Positions 1 through 10,500 of a stretch of 25,092 nucleotides of DNA are shown piece after piece. A program made the translations under genes and the position numbers. Location: positions 1-25,092 of the forward strand of contig NW_020167575.1 of assembly GCF_001641265.1 (NCBI RefSeq). Reading direction: 5' to 3'. The notes beneath the pieces are model-generated. The model saw only the letters and a program-made list of their open reading frames with translations. It had not been told where the DNA came from and did not search any database. This stretch comes from Pseudogymnoascus destructans. Taxonomy: Eukaryota > Ascomycota > Leotiomycetes > Thelebolales > Thelebolaceae. Numbering within the stretch: the first letter of the stretch is position 1; the number at the start of each line of letters is the position of its first letter.

Positions 1-1494
1 ATTTGCAAGACGAATCAAATGGCGTACTCCGATTTGTGATACGAGTTGAGACGGGTGAGATATTGCAGATTTCGCTGGGGGGACAGTAGGGGTGGTGGAG
101 CACCTACTCTGAGGGATTATAACCTTTGCAGCTACGGCGGAAACTTAACGTTCGATATCGTCATTGAAGAGATTTGCAAGAGAAATCGAATGGCCTCTTA
201 CGATTTTTGATACGACTTGAAACGAGTGAGTTATTTCGGATTTGTTGGGCCGGGCCCAGGAAATGGGGCCCCATGGTAACATGTGAGAAGGATTCCAACT
301 TTTGCAGCGACGTCTGAAACTTAACGTTCGGTATCGTCAATGGAAGATATTTACAAGGGGAATCGAATGGCGTATCCCAAGTTTTGATCCGAGTTCAAAC
401 TGGTGAAGATATTCCGGATTTAGACGGGTGGCAGTGGGTAGGAAGGCCAAGGGGGTGGTTACATATGAGACGTGGTATAACTTGTGCAGCAGTGCGCTGA
501 ACTTAACGTTCGATAGCGTTATTGAAAGAGGATTGCAAGGGGAACAAAATGGGCGTACTCCTTTTTTGATACGAGAAAAAATGGGTTAGTTATTTCGGAT
601 TTCGTCAGGTGCTTGGTGGCTGAGGGGACTGGCTGAGTATAGTTTATGAAGGCTAATAACGCCTGCAGCGATGGATCAAATCTATCGTTCGATAGGGGAA
701 ATTGGACAACTTTGCAAGACGAACAAAATGGCATACTCCGATTGTTGATACGAGTTGAAAACGAACAAGTTATGGGCGGATCTTGTCAGGCGGTAAGTGG
801 CAGGGGGGGGCTGAGGCATAGTTTTCAGAGGCTAATAACTTTTACAACAACAGACGAAACCAAACGTTCAGTATCGTTATTAAGGGAGATTTGCAAGCGG
901 AATCGAATGGCGTCCTCCGATTTTTGATACGAGTTGAAATGATCGTGTTATAATGGATTTCGATGGGTGGCAAGAAGAAGAGGGCATAGAACGGGAAGTG
1001 GTATAAATGCAGAGCTGAGAGGCAAGATCAAACGTTCGATATCGTAATTGAAGAAATTTACAAGGGAACAAAATGGCGTCTTCCGATTTACGATGCGGTT
1101 TGAAACGATGGAGATATCCCAGATTCCGCCAGGTGGCAAGGGTGCAGTATGGGCATGGCACGTGAGTGGCGATAGCTTCTGCAGCGATGGGTAAGAATAT
1201 AAAGTTCGATATCGTCATTGAAGGAGAATTACGAGGGGGAATCAAATGACGTCTTCCGATTTTTGATACGGCTTTGAAAAAATGGCCGAGGTATTCCCAG
1301 ATTCCGATGGGTGGCAAAGGGTGGTGGGGGGCTAGGTATGAGAAGAGTCACATGTTCTGCAGGAGCGGGCCGGAATTTATCGTTCGACACCACCATTGAC
1401 AGAGGTTTACAAGCGGAACAGAATGGCTACCTCCGATTTCTGATACGAGTTTAAAGTGAGAGAGTTATTTCGGATTTGTCGAGTGGTAGGGCAG
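1..1494. repeat. Satellite array 1, degenerate ~175-bp tandem units
   Basis: About eight diverged units are marked by a recurring CGTTCGATATCGT-like box near 149, 323, 508, 684, 866, 1031, 1202 and 1380, a spacing of roughly 165-185 bp. Each unit also has a GGAATCGAATGGCGTC-like box, a TTTTTGATACGAGTTGAAA box, a TTATTTCGGATTT box and a TAACTTTTGCAGCGACGG-like box in the same order. Short open frames here on both strands restart in every unit and differ between units, so I do not call genes. The same family returns at 12166-14096 and 21626-24310. The right end is interrupted by the hAT transposon, and the unit continues for about 15 bp beyond it. Confidence 0.9.
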
Positions 1495-1515
1495 GTGGAG
1501 CCTAGGCTGCGCACT
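1495..1515 (+). repeat. hAT left target duplication and terminal inverted repeat
   Basis: The target duplication GTGGAGCC (1495-1502) is followed by the 13-bp inverted repeat TAGGCTGCGCACT (1503-1515). The matching right end is at 7361-7381. Confidence 0.95.
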
Positions 1516-1660
1516 ACTCGCCCAATACTCGGCTCACTCACTCAGTGGGTTACTCAGCTGGGTGAGTAGCTGAACCTTTCACTCGACTCGGTGAGTGAGG
1601 CCAATACTCAGTTACTCTGTAAAAACCCAGTGAGTACTCGGCTGTCACGTGTAAGATATA
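1516..1660. repeat. hAT left subterminal repeats
   Basis: This segment is dense in ACTCG/ACTCA and its complement GAGTAG/GAGTGA, in both orientations. The near-palindrome at 1551-1569 (ACTCAGCTGGGTGAGTAG core) recurs almost identically at 7313-7331 near the right end. Clustered short subterminal motifs are the usual transposase-binding sites of hAT elements; binding here is inferred. Confidence 0.75.
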
Positions 1661-1839
1661 TGCATTACGTGAACAGTCCCTCATACGATTAATACTGTTT
1701 TATGGTTACAGTTGTAAGTTAATTTAAAGTATTACATTTATCAGCATCACTCTACCATCTCTAATAAGCTGTGAGAACGAATCACGTATATTCCTCTATC
1801 TAAGTACCACGATTATCAGAAGATTATCAGAACACTATA

Positions 1840-4792
1840 TTATATATGCTCAAGAACATCTTTCCACCTTGCTTGATGAGGCCGGCCAGACCTACTAATA
1901 CCTAAAGTATTTATAGGGTCTTGACGAGTAGCTTGAAAGATATCAAGTAGATCTCTTCCAGTCTTCCGAGGGTGTTGGATAGGCGTTGGTGGCGGAGGAC
2001 GGCATATCCTTATCTTCATCGTCATGAATAGTTGGAAGTATAGGCTCCTCATTATTACCATCTTCTCTTATATCTTCATTATCTGGGATATCGTCATCTG
2101 GGATGTCGTATAAGGTCTCGTTAAGACGGTCAGCCTATCTCTTTCTTCACCTTGTTGGTAGCGCATTTGTCGTTCTTCATGTGCAGCTTGTGATAAGTCT
2201 TGCTGTTGCTGTGGCCGCTGAGGATTAAACGGAGGATATTGTACCTTTGAATATGTCTCTCGGATATGTGTATTTGATCGTGTTCTTCTTCATCGCTGAT
2301 ATATTGTAACTCGATAGAATTGCACATCCGTTGTCGTTGTGCCTCATACTCTTCTTCGACTTGCTCCTCAGTCATATCAACGACGTCCATCATATCTGCA
2401 AGCTTGTCACGATGACCTTGACGATTCTTGTATTGTCGAGAGTAATATATAAGCATAATACTCTTAATCGTCTCAGGATTAAGTTGACCACGTCGGTGGC
2501 CACATACGTCCCTTGCGGCACTAAAGACTCGCTCAACTCCAGACTCAGCAGCAGGAATACAAAGTATATCACGAGCCATTGCTGATAGACCAGGAAATTG
2601 CTCTTCCTTTTGTTGCCAAAATAGCAATATCTTTGTGTAGATATGTGCTATACAAGTTAGAATAAGATTATCAGAAGATTACCAGAAACTTACGAGCATC
2701 AAGATAGAGATCAGCCTCATTCACATATTCCTCTCGCTGGCCCCGAGTCCCATTTAATGTCTGACTTTGCTGCAATACTAAGGCTAATGGATCCATATCT
2801 GCATCTCGTAATCCTGATTGACTCGCAACTCGCACTGTAGAGTACTGCTCTTTATAAAGAGTCCTAAACTGTTGTTCAAACTCTGTCTCCCAATTTCGTA
2901 TTGAAAAGTCAAGCTTGCAAACCTTTTTGTTAAAGTGTGAGAGCTTCACACTAGGATTTAAGATACTAGCAAATGCGAAGATAGATCCAGTATTTGTGTA
3001 TAGCTTGTTATAATACTTCCTAATCTTTTCTCTGCAGCATCGATTGCTAAAGTCATCTTTGCTGCCCATGGATATGTCTTATGCCGTAGCCGGTGCCGAG
3101 TTCCTTCAAGCGTTGATAAGAGTTTTTGATATACTCCAAGTGTATAGCAGACAGTAGGTCCGGCTGACGATCCAATGTTTGTTGTAAAGAAGTTGAATGG
3201 CCTTGTAAGATCAATGATGTATTCGATGTGCTTCCATTCTAGCTCGCTAAGTCTGAACATGTGAGCACCATGATCGCCTCGAGTATATTGATTGATTGTT
3301 GACTTGAGTTGCTGTGCTCGCAGAAGCATATGGCATGTCGAATCCATCGAGTTGATACATCTTGAATAAGTCGAAGAAGCCTCTGAGATGATTGACCCCG
3401 GTTCATGTTTGCCTTTTGCAAAGTCATAAACCTGTTCCTTCGAGTTTGACTTGAATTAACAAAGATAGTGAGCTTCCGGAGCTATGAGATATTAGAAAAG
3501 ACTACCAGAAGTTTACCAGAACTAACAAGAGAATATATACCTTTCCAAGTGTAAATCCAATACCCTTGTCCTTCTGCAACTTTGCAAGGCCCTCCATCTG
3601 ATTCTCTTCTTCCCAGTTCATTAAGATCTCTTGATTTGTTGGCGTAATCCGGATTCGACCAAGGAGAGCACTAAGGGCAAGTTGAATAACGTGAGCTAGG
3701 CAGGGTATGTGTTGTACTTTTCCTCCAATGAAATGCTCGTTGTCTGCAATACTATCAAGCATTATTTCCACATCTCTCATCATTGAAGTGTTTTTTGACG
3801 CATTATCAGTCGTAATGGATATAATTCGTCCTTCTAAATGCTGCCTTGTGATAACTTTTTCAAGTATTCCACATAACTCAGCACCAGTATGCTCTGTATA
3901 TATAGGTTCAAACCCAATCAAGACCTCTTGCATTTTCCAATGACGGTCGATAAATGATGCAATAACACCCATAAATGAAAGTCGAGTAACACTTGACCAA
4001 CAGTCGAGCGATAATGCAATCTTTGAACCAGGAACAACATCTTGTAGCATCTCTTCTTCGATTTGTGTGAGCTTTGTTGTTAAGAGGTTTCGAATAGTTG
4101 TTGCTGAGGGTAGTGGATAGTGAGGATTCTGTAAGATAGCAAGCCTTTTCCATTCAGGATCCTCGACTGAGCGGAATGAGCTATGAGTTGAGATAACTGT
4201 GTATAGAACTTGTTCGTAAAATGCCTCTTGTGTGAGAATATGATCCTATTATAGATATTAGCCTATATAATTCTGGTAATAATCTGGTAATCCTTACCTG
4301 TTGAGGTCGCATCTGATTGATTCGCATTTGATAGAGACTATCCTTACCCATCCGTGACTTCTTTTTGCAAATGTCTGATGCAAGATGTGTTGCCATAGAC
4401 TTTGGGCCAGCAGACTTGATTGCAGGATGCGTAAGGGCCTTCGAACAATAGGTACAAATGACACATGGTTCTCCAGAAAGCCGGTCTGCTCCTAGGTGAT
4501 AAATTCTCCAGTATTGAGAACTCCGGTTGGTTGAATCCCATGCAATCTTCGTAAGGAGTTTTGTAGTATGATCTGAGTGTTGTTCATACCATCGTGATAG
4601 CTTCCACCACTCAATGAATACATCGTGTGTATCCTTAGTCCATTTGATGAATTGGTTTAATTTGCCAGTATATTCGAGGCCCGCAGGGATTTGATTTAAT
4701 GAAGGTAGTCGTTGAGAAGAGGGAAGAGAGTCTGAGAATATATTAGAAATAGGATTGTCAGAGTCAAACAACTCTGAATATTGCGATGACAT
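1840..4792 (-). CDS. hAT-family transposase (four or more exons, several -1 frameshifts)
   Basis: This is the transposase that would cut and paste the 1503-7373 element. Exons read 4792-4298, 4245-3541, 3481-2694 and from 2647 on; the three introns (4246-4297, 3482-3540, 2648-2693) have GTAAGG, GTATAT and GTAAGT donors and TAG acceptors and join the frame. Exon 1 has a BED-like zinc-finger region with CVICTYC near residue 113. Exon 2 gives the RNase-H-fold motifs SLDCW (Asp about residue 246) and TTDNASKN (Asp about residue 312), then HIPCLAHVIQL. Exon 3 has STRW. Exon 4 carries the hAT C-terminal dimerisation motif (AAESGVERVFSAARD). The frame is lost near 3346, 3025, 2270, 2115 and 1975; the first four are each explained by one missing base in a GG or CC run. 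The C terminus, including a SRSGRPHQARW segment, ends at 1840. It is either a recently inactivated copy or an intact gene with sequencing errors. Confidence 0.9.
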
Positions 4793-4911
4793 TTGGCAAG
4801 TAGCAAATTGTTTGATTATCAGAAGATTACCAGAAGTCTGGCTACGATGAAATACTTAAATCTCTATAGCCCCTATTCGCGTCGGAAAATCAAATACTCC
4901 ATTTCTCTCCT

Positions 4912-6062
4912 CTACTCTAACTCCAGAAACAACATATCCTGTGCAGCTGATACCTTAGCCCACTTTTCCTTATCAAATTTCTTAGAGTAGACAAGTAAGA
5001 ACGCCTCTTTGAAGCTAGAACTATGAGTGGAGACTTGTAACCATCCGTTGTCGACAAGATTGTAAGACTTTGGGTACCACTGCGCAGGTCCTGGTAATTG
5101 GGCCCACTTTCCAAACTTCCAAGCTGTAAAGTTTGTCCAAACTGCCTGCTCGTACAAACAGAAATATTTATGTGGTGGGATAACGTTGTGAAAAGTGCTA
5201 TAATAAACAATTAGTATCTCTAGAAGATTGCTAGAATGATCAGAGACGTACCCTTCTTCTACATCAATCCATGGCATATATTCAAAGAGATGCTCAGGCT
5301 TCTTTCTCAGCTTTCCAGCCTTTCTCGTATATGAGCGGATACAGCTATCCCAGAAATGTTGCCACTTGCGGAAATTGGACTCTTCATGGGCCTATCAACC
5401 GTTAGTATTACCAGAAGATTACCAGAAGATTACCAGACTATGAGGTACCAACATCAATGCATGCTTGAGTTAAGAGAGCCTGGATGCTAGCGATCTCTTC
5501 ATCAGAAAGCTCATCTGGTAGAACAGCCTCGTCATTTAAAATATCGTCGCGCCGTAACATAAGCTCCAACTCTAAATCGTCTTCAACCTCAGTATCCTCC
5601 CATTCGCTGTTATGATTGTCATCGATTGGGATACTGGTGATACCCTCAAATGCAGCAAGCTCAGACAGAAGTTGTGGCGGAGTAGATGGTGGGGCTTGTG
5701 GAGAAGAAGAAGGGGCGCTAGTATTCTTGACTTTCTGATTCGCAATGCAAGATGCATGGGTGCCCTTTTCAGTCCTGTTTATAGTTAGATTAAGGCTACC
5801 AGAGATTACCAGAAGGAACTTACCGAACACGAATACGCTCAACCTTCAATTCATTCTGTAGACGTGTCTTGTCTTCAGCAGAGGCAGCGATATACTTTGC
5901 AGACTTGTATAACTTCTTTAAGTAGTAGCTCAGATCGCCATGGTCAGCCTTGAGTGCTAAATGAACAGCCTTCTCATCTTCAGTAAGGTTGGAGACGCGG
6001 TTGCGAGCTTTGATAGTATTCAAATTAGTGGAGAGTTCTTCAGGTGCCTTGCGTTTCGCCAT
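4912..6062 (-). CDS. Unknown protein carried in the hAT element, about 328 aa, four exons
   Basis: I do not recognise this protein. The ATG at 6062-6060 opens exon 1 (6062-5824), followed by exons 5774-5453, 5391-5252 and 5197-4912. Introns at 5775-5823 (GTAAGT, CTAAC, CAG) and 5198-5251 (GTACGT, CTAAT, TAG) are clear and join the frame. The middle intron needs either a weak GTTGGT donor at 5452 or a GTACCT donor with a later acceptor, so that junction is provisional. The N terminus is basic (starts MAKRKAPEEL), a Ser/Pro-rich stretch follows, then a strongly acidic segment (SEWEDTEVEDDLELELMLRR), and an aromatic-rich C-terminal half with FRKWQHFWDSCIR. No signal peptide or membrane segment is visible. 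It lies 120 bp downstream of the transposase start on the same strand and is divergent from the histone gene, so it may be a second transposition or chromatin-related factor; that is inference only. Confidence 0.75.
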
Positions 6063-6485
6063 GCTAAACACGTGATTAGCAGAAGATCATCAGAAGTTCT
6101 GACTGTAGAATCAAGATAATAAACTTGAGGTCCTAGTAAAGAGGTAAAGCGCAAAAGAGAAGAAGAATGTGTAGATCGGAACGTAACCAAGGAAGGTGGT
6201 TGGTTGTAAGGTTGTTGTTTTTTTAAAGTTGCAAACAATTATATTCGTCAAGGAATATTCACCTGCAAATAATTACTGTTCTAAACAACACTACAATGCA
6301 TACCTTCAAATAAAACACATACCTTTCAACCTCTACCTCTTTCTTTACTCTTTCTACAACATCCTTGCTACAAACTCACTGTAAGTACATATATCTTTTG
6401 ATCTACTTCTTTGTCTTGTGTATACTTCACTAACTCATCTTAATGTTAAACTGCTAGGAGATCAACTGGCGGCACAGCACCAAGG
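6063..6485. promoter_or_regulatory. Divergent promoter region between unknown gene and H3-like gene, with 5' leader intron
   Basis: This interval separates the minus-strand gene starting at 6062 from the plus-strand histone-like gene. It contains a long pyrimidine-rich tract near 6318-6365, typical of fungal transcription start regions. A good intron follows at 6381-6457 (GTAAGT donor, CTAAC branch site, CTAG acceptor) and would sit in the 5' leader of the histone-like transcript. The 11-bp motif pair at 6074-6097 lies just upstream of the minus-strand ATG. Confidence 0.5.
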
Positions 6486-7063
6486 ATGCCACTTGGATTA
6501 CAGGCTGGCTCTAGGCTTGGTGAAAGGGAAAGGGAAAGGAAAAGGCTGTGCGCACAGCAAGAAAAGCTCCAGTTCGCTCATCTCAAGCTTGCAACAATCA
6601 TGCTCAGAAGGCCATGCGCCGTGCAAAGTCTGGTAAGAGGATTACCAGAGGATTACCAGAACTCTCTAATAAACATATAGGCACCAAGGCTCTCCGCGAT
6701 ATTAGAAGACAGCAACTTGATACTCGCCTGATTATTCCAAAGCTCTCATTCCAGCGTCTTGTTAGGAAAATCGCACAAGACTTCAAGTCCAATCTTCGCT
6801 TCCAGCAATCTGCTATCCTAGCTCTCCAGAAAGCTGCCGAATGCTTCCTCATTCGAGAATTTGAGAGTATGATACTTGAACATAGTGACAGGGACATACT
6901 AACAGTTATAGTGACAAATCTCCTTGCTATTCATGCGAAGAGAGTGACAATTCAGGCAAAGGATATGGTATTGGTTCGGCGTTTGCGGGATATGATGTTT
7001 AATCATGGAGCTGTAGGCTTAATTGATGGAAATGTCTCTCACCCAGGAATGAAGGTTAGATAA
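6486..7063 (+). CDS. Histone H3-like protein (H3 variant) inside the hAT transposon
   Basis: The core is unmistakably the histone H3 fold: SFQRLVRKIAQDFKSNLRFQ, SAILALQKAAECFL, then LLAIHAKRVTIQAKDM and LVRRLR, aligning along the whole of canonical H3. Two introns are removed cleanly: 6633-6680 (GTAAGA, CTAAT, TAG) joins AKSG to TKALRDIRR, and 6867-6911 (GTATGA, CTAAC, TAG) removes an insert and restores FEMTNLLAIHAKR, the counterpart of the canonical FEDTNL segment. Loop 1 has the canonical length, so it is not an obvious CENP-A. The tail is diverged: it keeps a TARKAP motif resembling the K9/K27 context but lacks an evident K4 region. The C terminus extends about 19 residues past the normal end. 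The ATG at 6486 is in another frame from the core; one missing base in the GAAAGGG-type run at 6519-6545 would join them, otherwise the start is unresolved. A role in packaging or marking transposon chromatin is speculative. Confidence 0.85.
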
Positions 7064-7312
7064 GTTCTGGCAACCTTCTGGTAACCTGGTACCTAAAGGC
7101 AAAGGTTATAGTGTGGAATAGGATATCAACGACATGGGAATGGAGTTATTGAGTTATGGCGTTTTACGATATCGATATCAATGTGAAGTCACGATCACAC
7201 CCCCTTTTCAATGACTAATCAAACACGTGATATAACTGGGTTGCCAAGACCTATACTAGGTACCCGGCAAGTGAGTAATCCTCATTCAACAATACTCGGG
7301 ATATGAGTGAGT

Positions 7313-7381
7313 AACTCAGCTGGGTGAGTAGAAATTCTACTACTCGACTCATGAGTACCCAGTGCGCAGCCTAGTGGAGCC
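7313..7381 (-). repeat. hAT right subterminal repeats, inverted repeat and target duplication
   Basis: The segment holds the palindrome-like subterminal repeat (7313-7331), further CTACTCGACTC motifs, the 13-bp inverted repeat (7361-7373) and the target duplication GTGGAGCC (7374-7381). It mirrors the left end at 1495-1569. Confidence 0.9.
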
Positions 7382-7560
7382 TAACAATTAGTTTCCCCCA
7401 AACACGGCGTGATTGGGATTTTTTTGTATGGGGAAAATAAGGTTTGGCCCGTGCATCACCCCAACACAAACACAGCGTGATTGGGATAACCCCAAGTCAT
7501 GGAAACACCATGCGCGAGCAGTTGAAAGGGTTCTAAATGATTGGAATGGAGGTTGCAGCC
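7382..7560 (+). promoter_or_regulatory. 5' flank of recombinase-helicase copy 1 with paired CCAAT boxes
   Basis: The first 15 bp or so continue the satellite unit broken by the hAT insertion; then new sequence begins. The sequence GCGTGATTGGGAT occurs twice, with ATTGGGA at 7412 and 7480, 68 bp apart. TGATTGG is the reverse of CCAATCA, the NF-Y/HAP binding core, so these are candidate promoter elements about 80 and 150 bp upstream of the chosen start. Copy 2 has a similar pair upstream of its start. Confidence 0.45.
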
Positions 7561-10500
7561 ATGGCACAACCCGTCCCCGAAGTATTACGCAGTATAATTG
7601 CATTGAATGTGGAGTTTGGTGTTTTGGTATGTTGCGAGTGCCGGCATGCATTGAAGCCGACTGCCATTTTGCGACACTTGAGCGACAGACACAAGACGCC
7701 CAGTCAGTTGCGGAGGCAAGTGAGTGAGTACGTAAAGGAGTTCCCATTTATGTATGATCATGCGACAGTCAAATTACCAAGTAATGGTTCCACCCCACAA
7801 CCCATTATCCCCGTCATAAACGGGTTGCAATGTAGGGATTGCCCGTACAAGACACGGAGCCGAGTCACAATGAAACAGCATGGGAACAAGGTGCATAGCA
7901 AGCAGCGGGTTGCGGATGAGGATTTGTTCCAGCCCGTGCAGTTACAGTCATGGTTCGATGAAAGGAGGGCACGGTATTGGGTTGTCGACAGGAGTAGGCA
8001 AGAAGAGCAAGTGCGACAGGGGCGTCGAGCCATCGTGCGCGATGCAGGTGAGGATTCTGATGCAGGCGATGGGTTAGATAGTGGGAGTGATGGTGGGGGC
8101 CACATGGTTGACGACCAGATCATCCAGGATATTGAGAAGTGGAAGGCCGACAAGCAAGAGCGGCGGCTGCATTTTTCGAGGGAGGTGCCTGCCGTGGAGA
8201 TGGATTCATGGTTGCAGTACACGAGGTGGAACGAGGCGTTAAGCCAGTCGAAGCACAACATGGTTGAGACGTCCCGCTTCGCGCGCATGCCAGACCCCGA
8301 GGAGCCCAAGCTGGAACGGTTGTTGCGAGCATGGAAACGGATCATGGAGCGGTGTCTGGACACGCTAGAGGACATTGACCACAAAGATGTGTTAAAGTGG
8401 TGGGCGTCACCGAAGAACGAGGCCGCAAGCCAGCGGCCATTCGAACTGCCGCAGAGCACAAAGAGCATGGATAAGTACAGCCGGGTCTGGGAGGGTTTCA
8501 TTTGTTACATGATGCGGACAGCGACGGGGGATTGGGGGGAGGATTCAGAGACGGGCGTGGAGTACACGTATGCACAGTGGAGGTGCATTCAACGGATACG
8601 GAGGGGGTTGGATAGCCATGAGGACATTGGGGGGAGACAATAGGCGGAATGGCAGGCGAAGCAAAAGACTGCGATCGCGAGGTAACCAGTGCATTGATGT
8701 GCTTGTGCATGTTAACAGTCATGCAAGACACGAGCCGGATCGCATTATACGATTCACCCATGATGCATTACTTAGCAGTCTGAGGGATTGATGAGCAGAG
8801 CCAGTCGTTGCTGTCAGCATTTTCGTACACGCCCGTTCTGGCTGGCATGTTATGGATCAACCGGTTGATCATGCTGGAGGTGGCAGTCCCGTGCGAGGCG
8901 TGGCCCGAGTTGAGGTTAAAGAGCAAGGCAGAGGTCGATTCCGTAGCAGACCGAATCCACGAGTTGCGGAGGAAGCATTTGTGCGAGGGGTCATTCTCAC
9001 CCACGTCGAGCATTTTGACGCAGTTGGCCATGGGGAAGAAGTTCAACAAAACACACCAGTCGCCATCCAACATCCATTGGTCTGACGATGAGAAGGTTAT
9101 AAACTACTTGGGCCAGCCGGTGGTGTTGGATAAGGTGAAGGCGATGTGCCACGCGTTGATTGTGGAGTTGCAAGCATTGATGGGGGTGTTGACGTTCGGA
9201 TGTGATGTGAAGGCCATTGATTTGGATCGGATCATGGACAGCATGGCGTGGAGCCAGTCGTTCCGTCAGCAGGACTTCAGCTTCGTCGAGCATGTGCAGA
9301 ACCAGGACCAGGTCGGGGTTGGTTATCGGTATTTGTTGGAGCGAGCGCAGAGGGGTGGTGGGGGGTGGAGGTTGCTACGAAACAACCGAGCGACGCAAGC
9401 AGCCGAATGGTTCCGGCCGCAGGTGGAGAAGTATCTGATAAAGGAGGGACAGTTCTTACGGAAGCTGATGGTGTGCATGCACGTAACGGGTGGGCAGCCC
9501 GGACGCGGGCCCGAGTTGGGTTCGGTGAAGGTGAGCAACAGTGTTTATTCAGCCCGGAACATATACGTGGTCAACGGGCGGATGTGCTTCTTAACCATGT
9601 ATGACAAGGCACGGAAGAGACGGGGGAACACAGAGTACATTGTACGGTGTCTGCCGGACGAGGTGGGACAGGTGTTGGCACAGTATCTGGTATACGTGCG
9701 TCCATTTGCGCGGGCATTGGATCAGCGAGAGTCAGAGTATTTGTTTGGGGACAGACGAGGGCCGTGGGCTGGCGAGGAGCTGAGCAGGGCATTGGCGTCC
9801 GCTAGCAAGGTGCACGTGGGTGTGCGCTTGACAGTGTCTGCATGGAGGCATGTGGCGATTGGGATTGCCACAAGGCATTTGATGCGGGCAAGCAAGACGT
9901 GGGAGAAGGAGCATGAGGAGGCTGAGGACGGGGAGGATTTTGCAGAGGGGGATGACGACGAGGAGCTGGAGCTGGACACGTTCCGTCACATCATGGTCCG
10001 GTGAGCTTTGTGCAGATCTGTCAGGTGCGAGCGCAGAAGGGTTAACCATTCAACAGGCAGTCTGGACATGGACGGCGAGTAGCACAAGCGCACTACGCGG
10101 TCGATGGGCATTTTTACACTGACTAGGGCCAGAGTTGCTGACGGCATATGAGCAGGCGTCGATGGCATGGCACGGGTTATGGGAGCTGGGGGGGGGAGGG
10201 ATTCCCAAGGTCAAGGCCAGACACAGACGCGAAGCCAGCCAGCAGTTAACCATGCGGCCAGTGAAGAGAGAGAGGATGGGAGGGCCAGCGCCATCGTTGG
10301 TTGGATTGCAGCGCATATACCACAACATCAATGCCAAACCACGGTCGGAAGGTCAGGCGGCAGCGTTGGAATTGGTGCACCACCCATCCCCCATACAGCC
10401 ATTGATCATTGTGTTGCCGACGAGCAGCGGGAAGTCGGCGTTGTTTTTTTCCGTAGCAGCGATGACGCGTCAGCAAACAGTGGTTGTGGTCGTGCCGTTC

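Larger units (their letters stand above)
1812..7086. repeat. Dispersed 11-bp tandem motif (GATTACCAGAA) in hAT introns and gaps
   Basis: Two or three tandem copies of GATTACCAGAA, or its complement TTCTGGTAATC, occur at 1812-1833, 2666-2687, 3501-3521, 4269-4293, 4814-4836, 5221-5245 (degraded), 5407-5437 (three copies), 5797-5816, 6074-6097, 6640-6662 and 7064-7086. Seven of the eleven sites lie inside introns; the rest are in upstream, downstream or intergenic gaps. Orientation relative to transcription varies: intron 1 of the transposase and the histone intron carry it reversed compared with the others. I see none outside the transposon. Function is unknown. Confidence 0.85.
1503..7373. 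mobile_element. Complete hAT-family DNA transposon, 5.87 kb, three genes
   Basis: The element is bounded by perfect 13-bp terminal inverted repeats (TAGGCTGCGCACT at 1503-1515 and its complement at 7361-7373). It is flanked by an exact 8-bp direct repeat, GTGGAGCC, at 1495-1502 and 7374-7381; an 8-bp target duplication is diagnostic of hAT transposition. Inside are a hAT transposase on the minus strand, an unknown minus-strand gene and a plus-strand histone H3-like gene. It is visibly AT-richer than the neighbouring genes. The target lies in a satellite unit; related units carry GTGGAGC at the equivalent place. The intact ends and exact target duplication indicate a fairly recent insertion. 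Confidence 0.95.

Noticed and set aside
880..1317. Frames within satellite arrays, including similar ones at 12162-13484 and 21882-23764
   Set aside because: They follow the repeat period, occur on both strands and do not keep a common protein sequence between units.
6486..7063. Centromeric H3 (CENP-A)
   Set aside because: Loop 1 between the first two core helices has canonical H3 length and sequence, whereas CENP-A normally has a longer, different loop.
7758..8501. Long minus-strand frame (247 codons)
   Set aside because: It lies opposite the zinc-finger part of copy 1, is rich in Ser/Cys/Arg as expected of an antisense shadow, and has no recognisable motif.
10001..10036. A 36-nt intron in copy 1 with GTGAGC donor and CAG acceptor
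   Set aside because: Splicing would remain in frame and remove a stop, but the length is very short and no branch site is visible; left as a possibility within the gene entry only.
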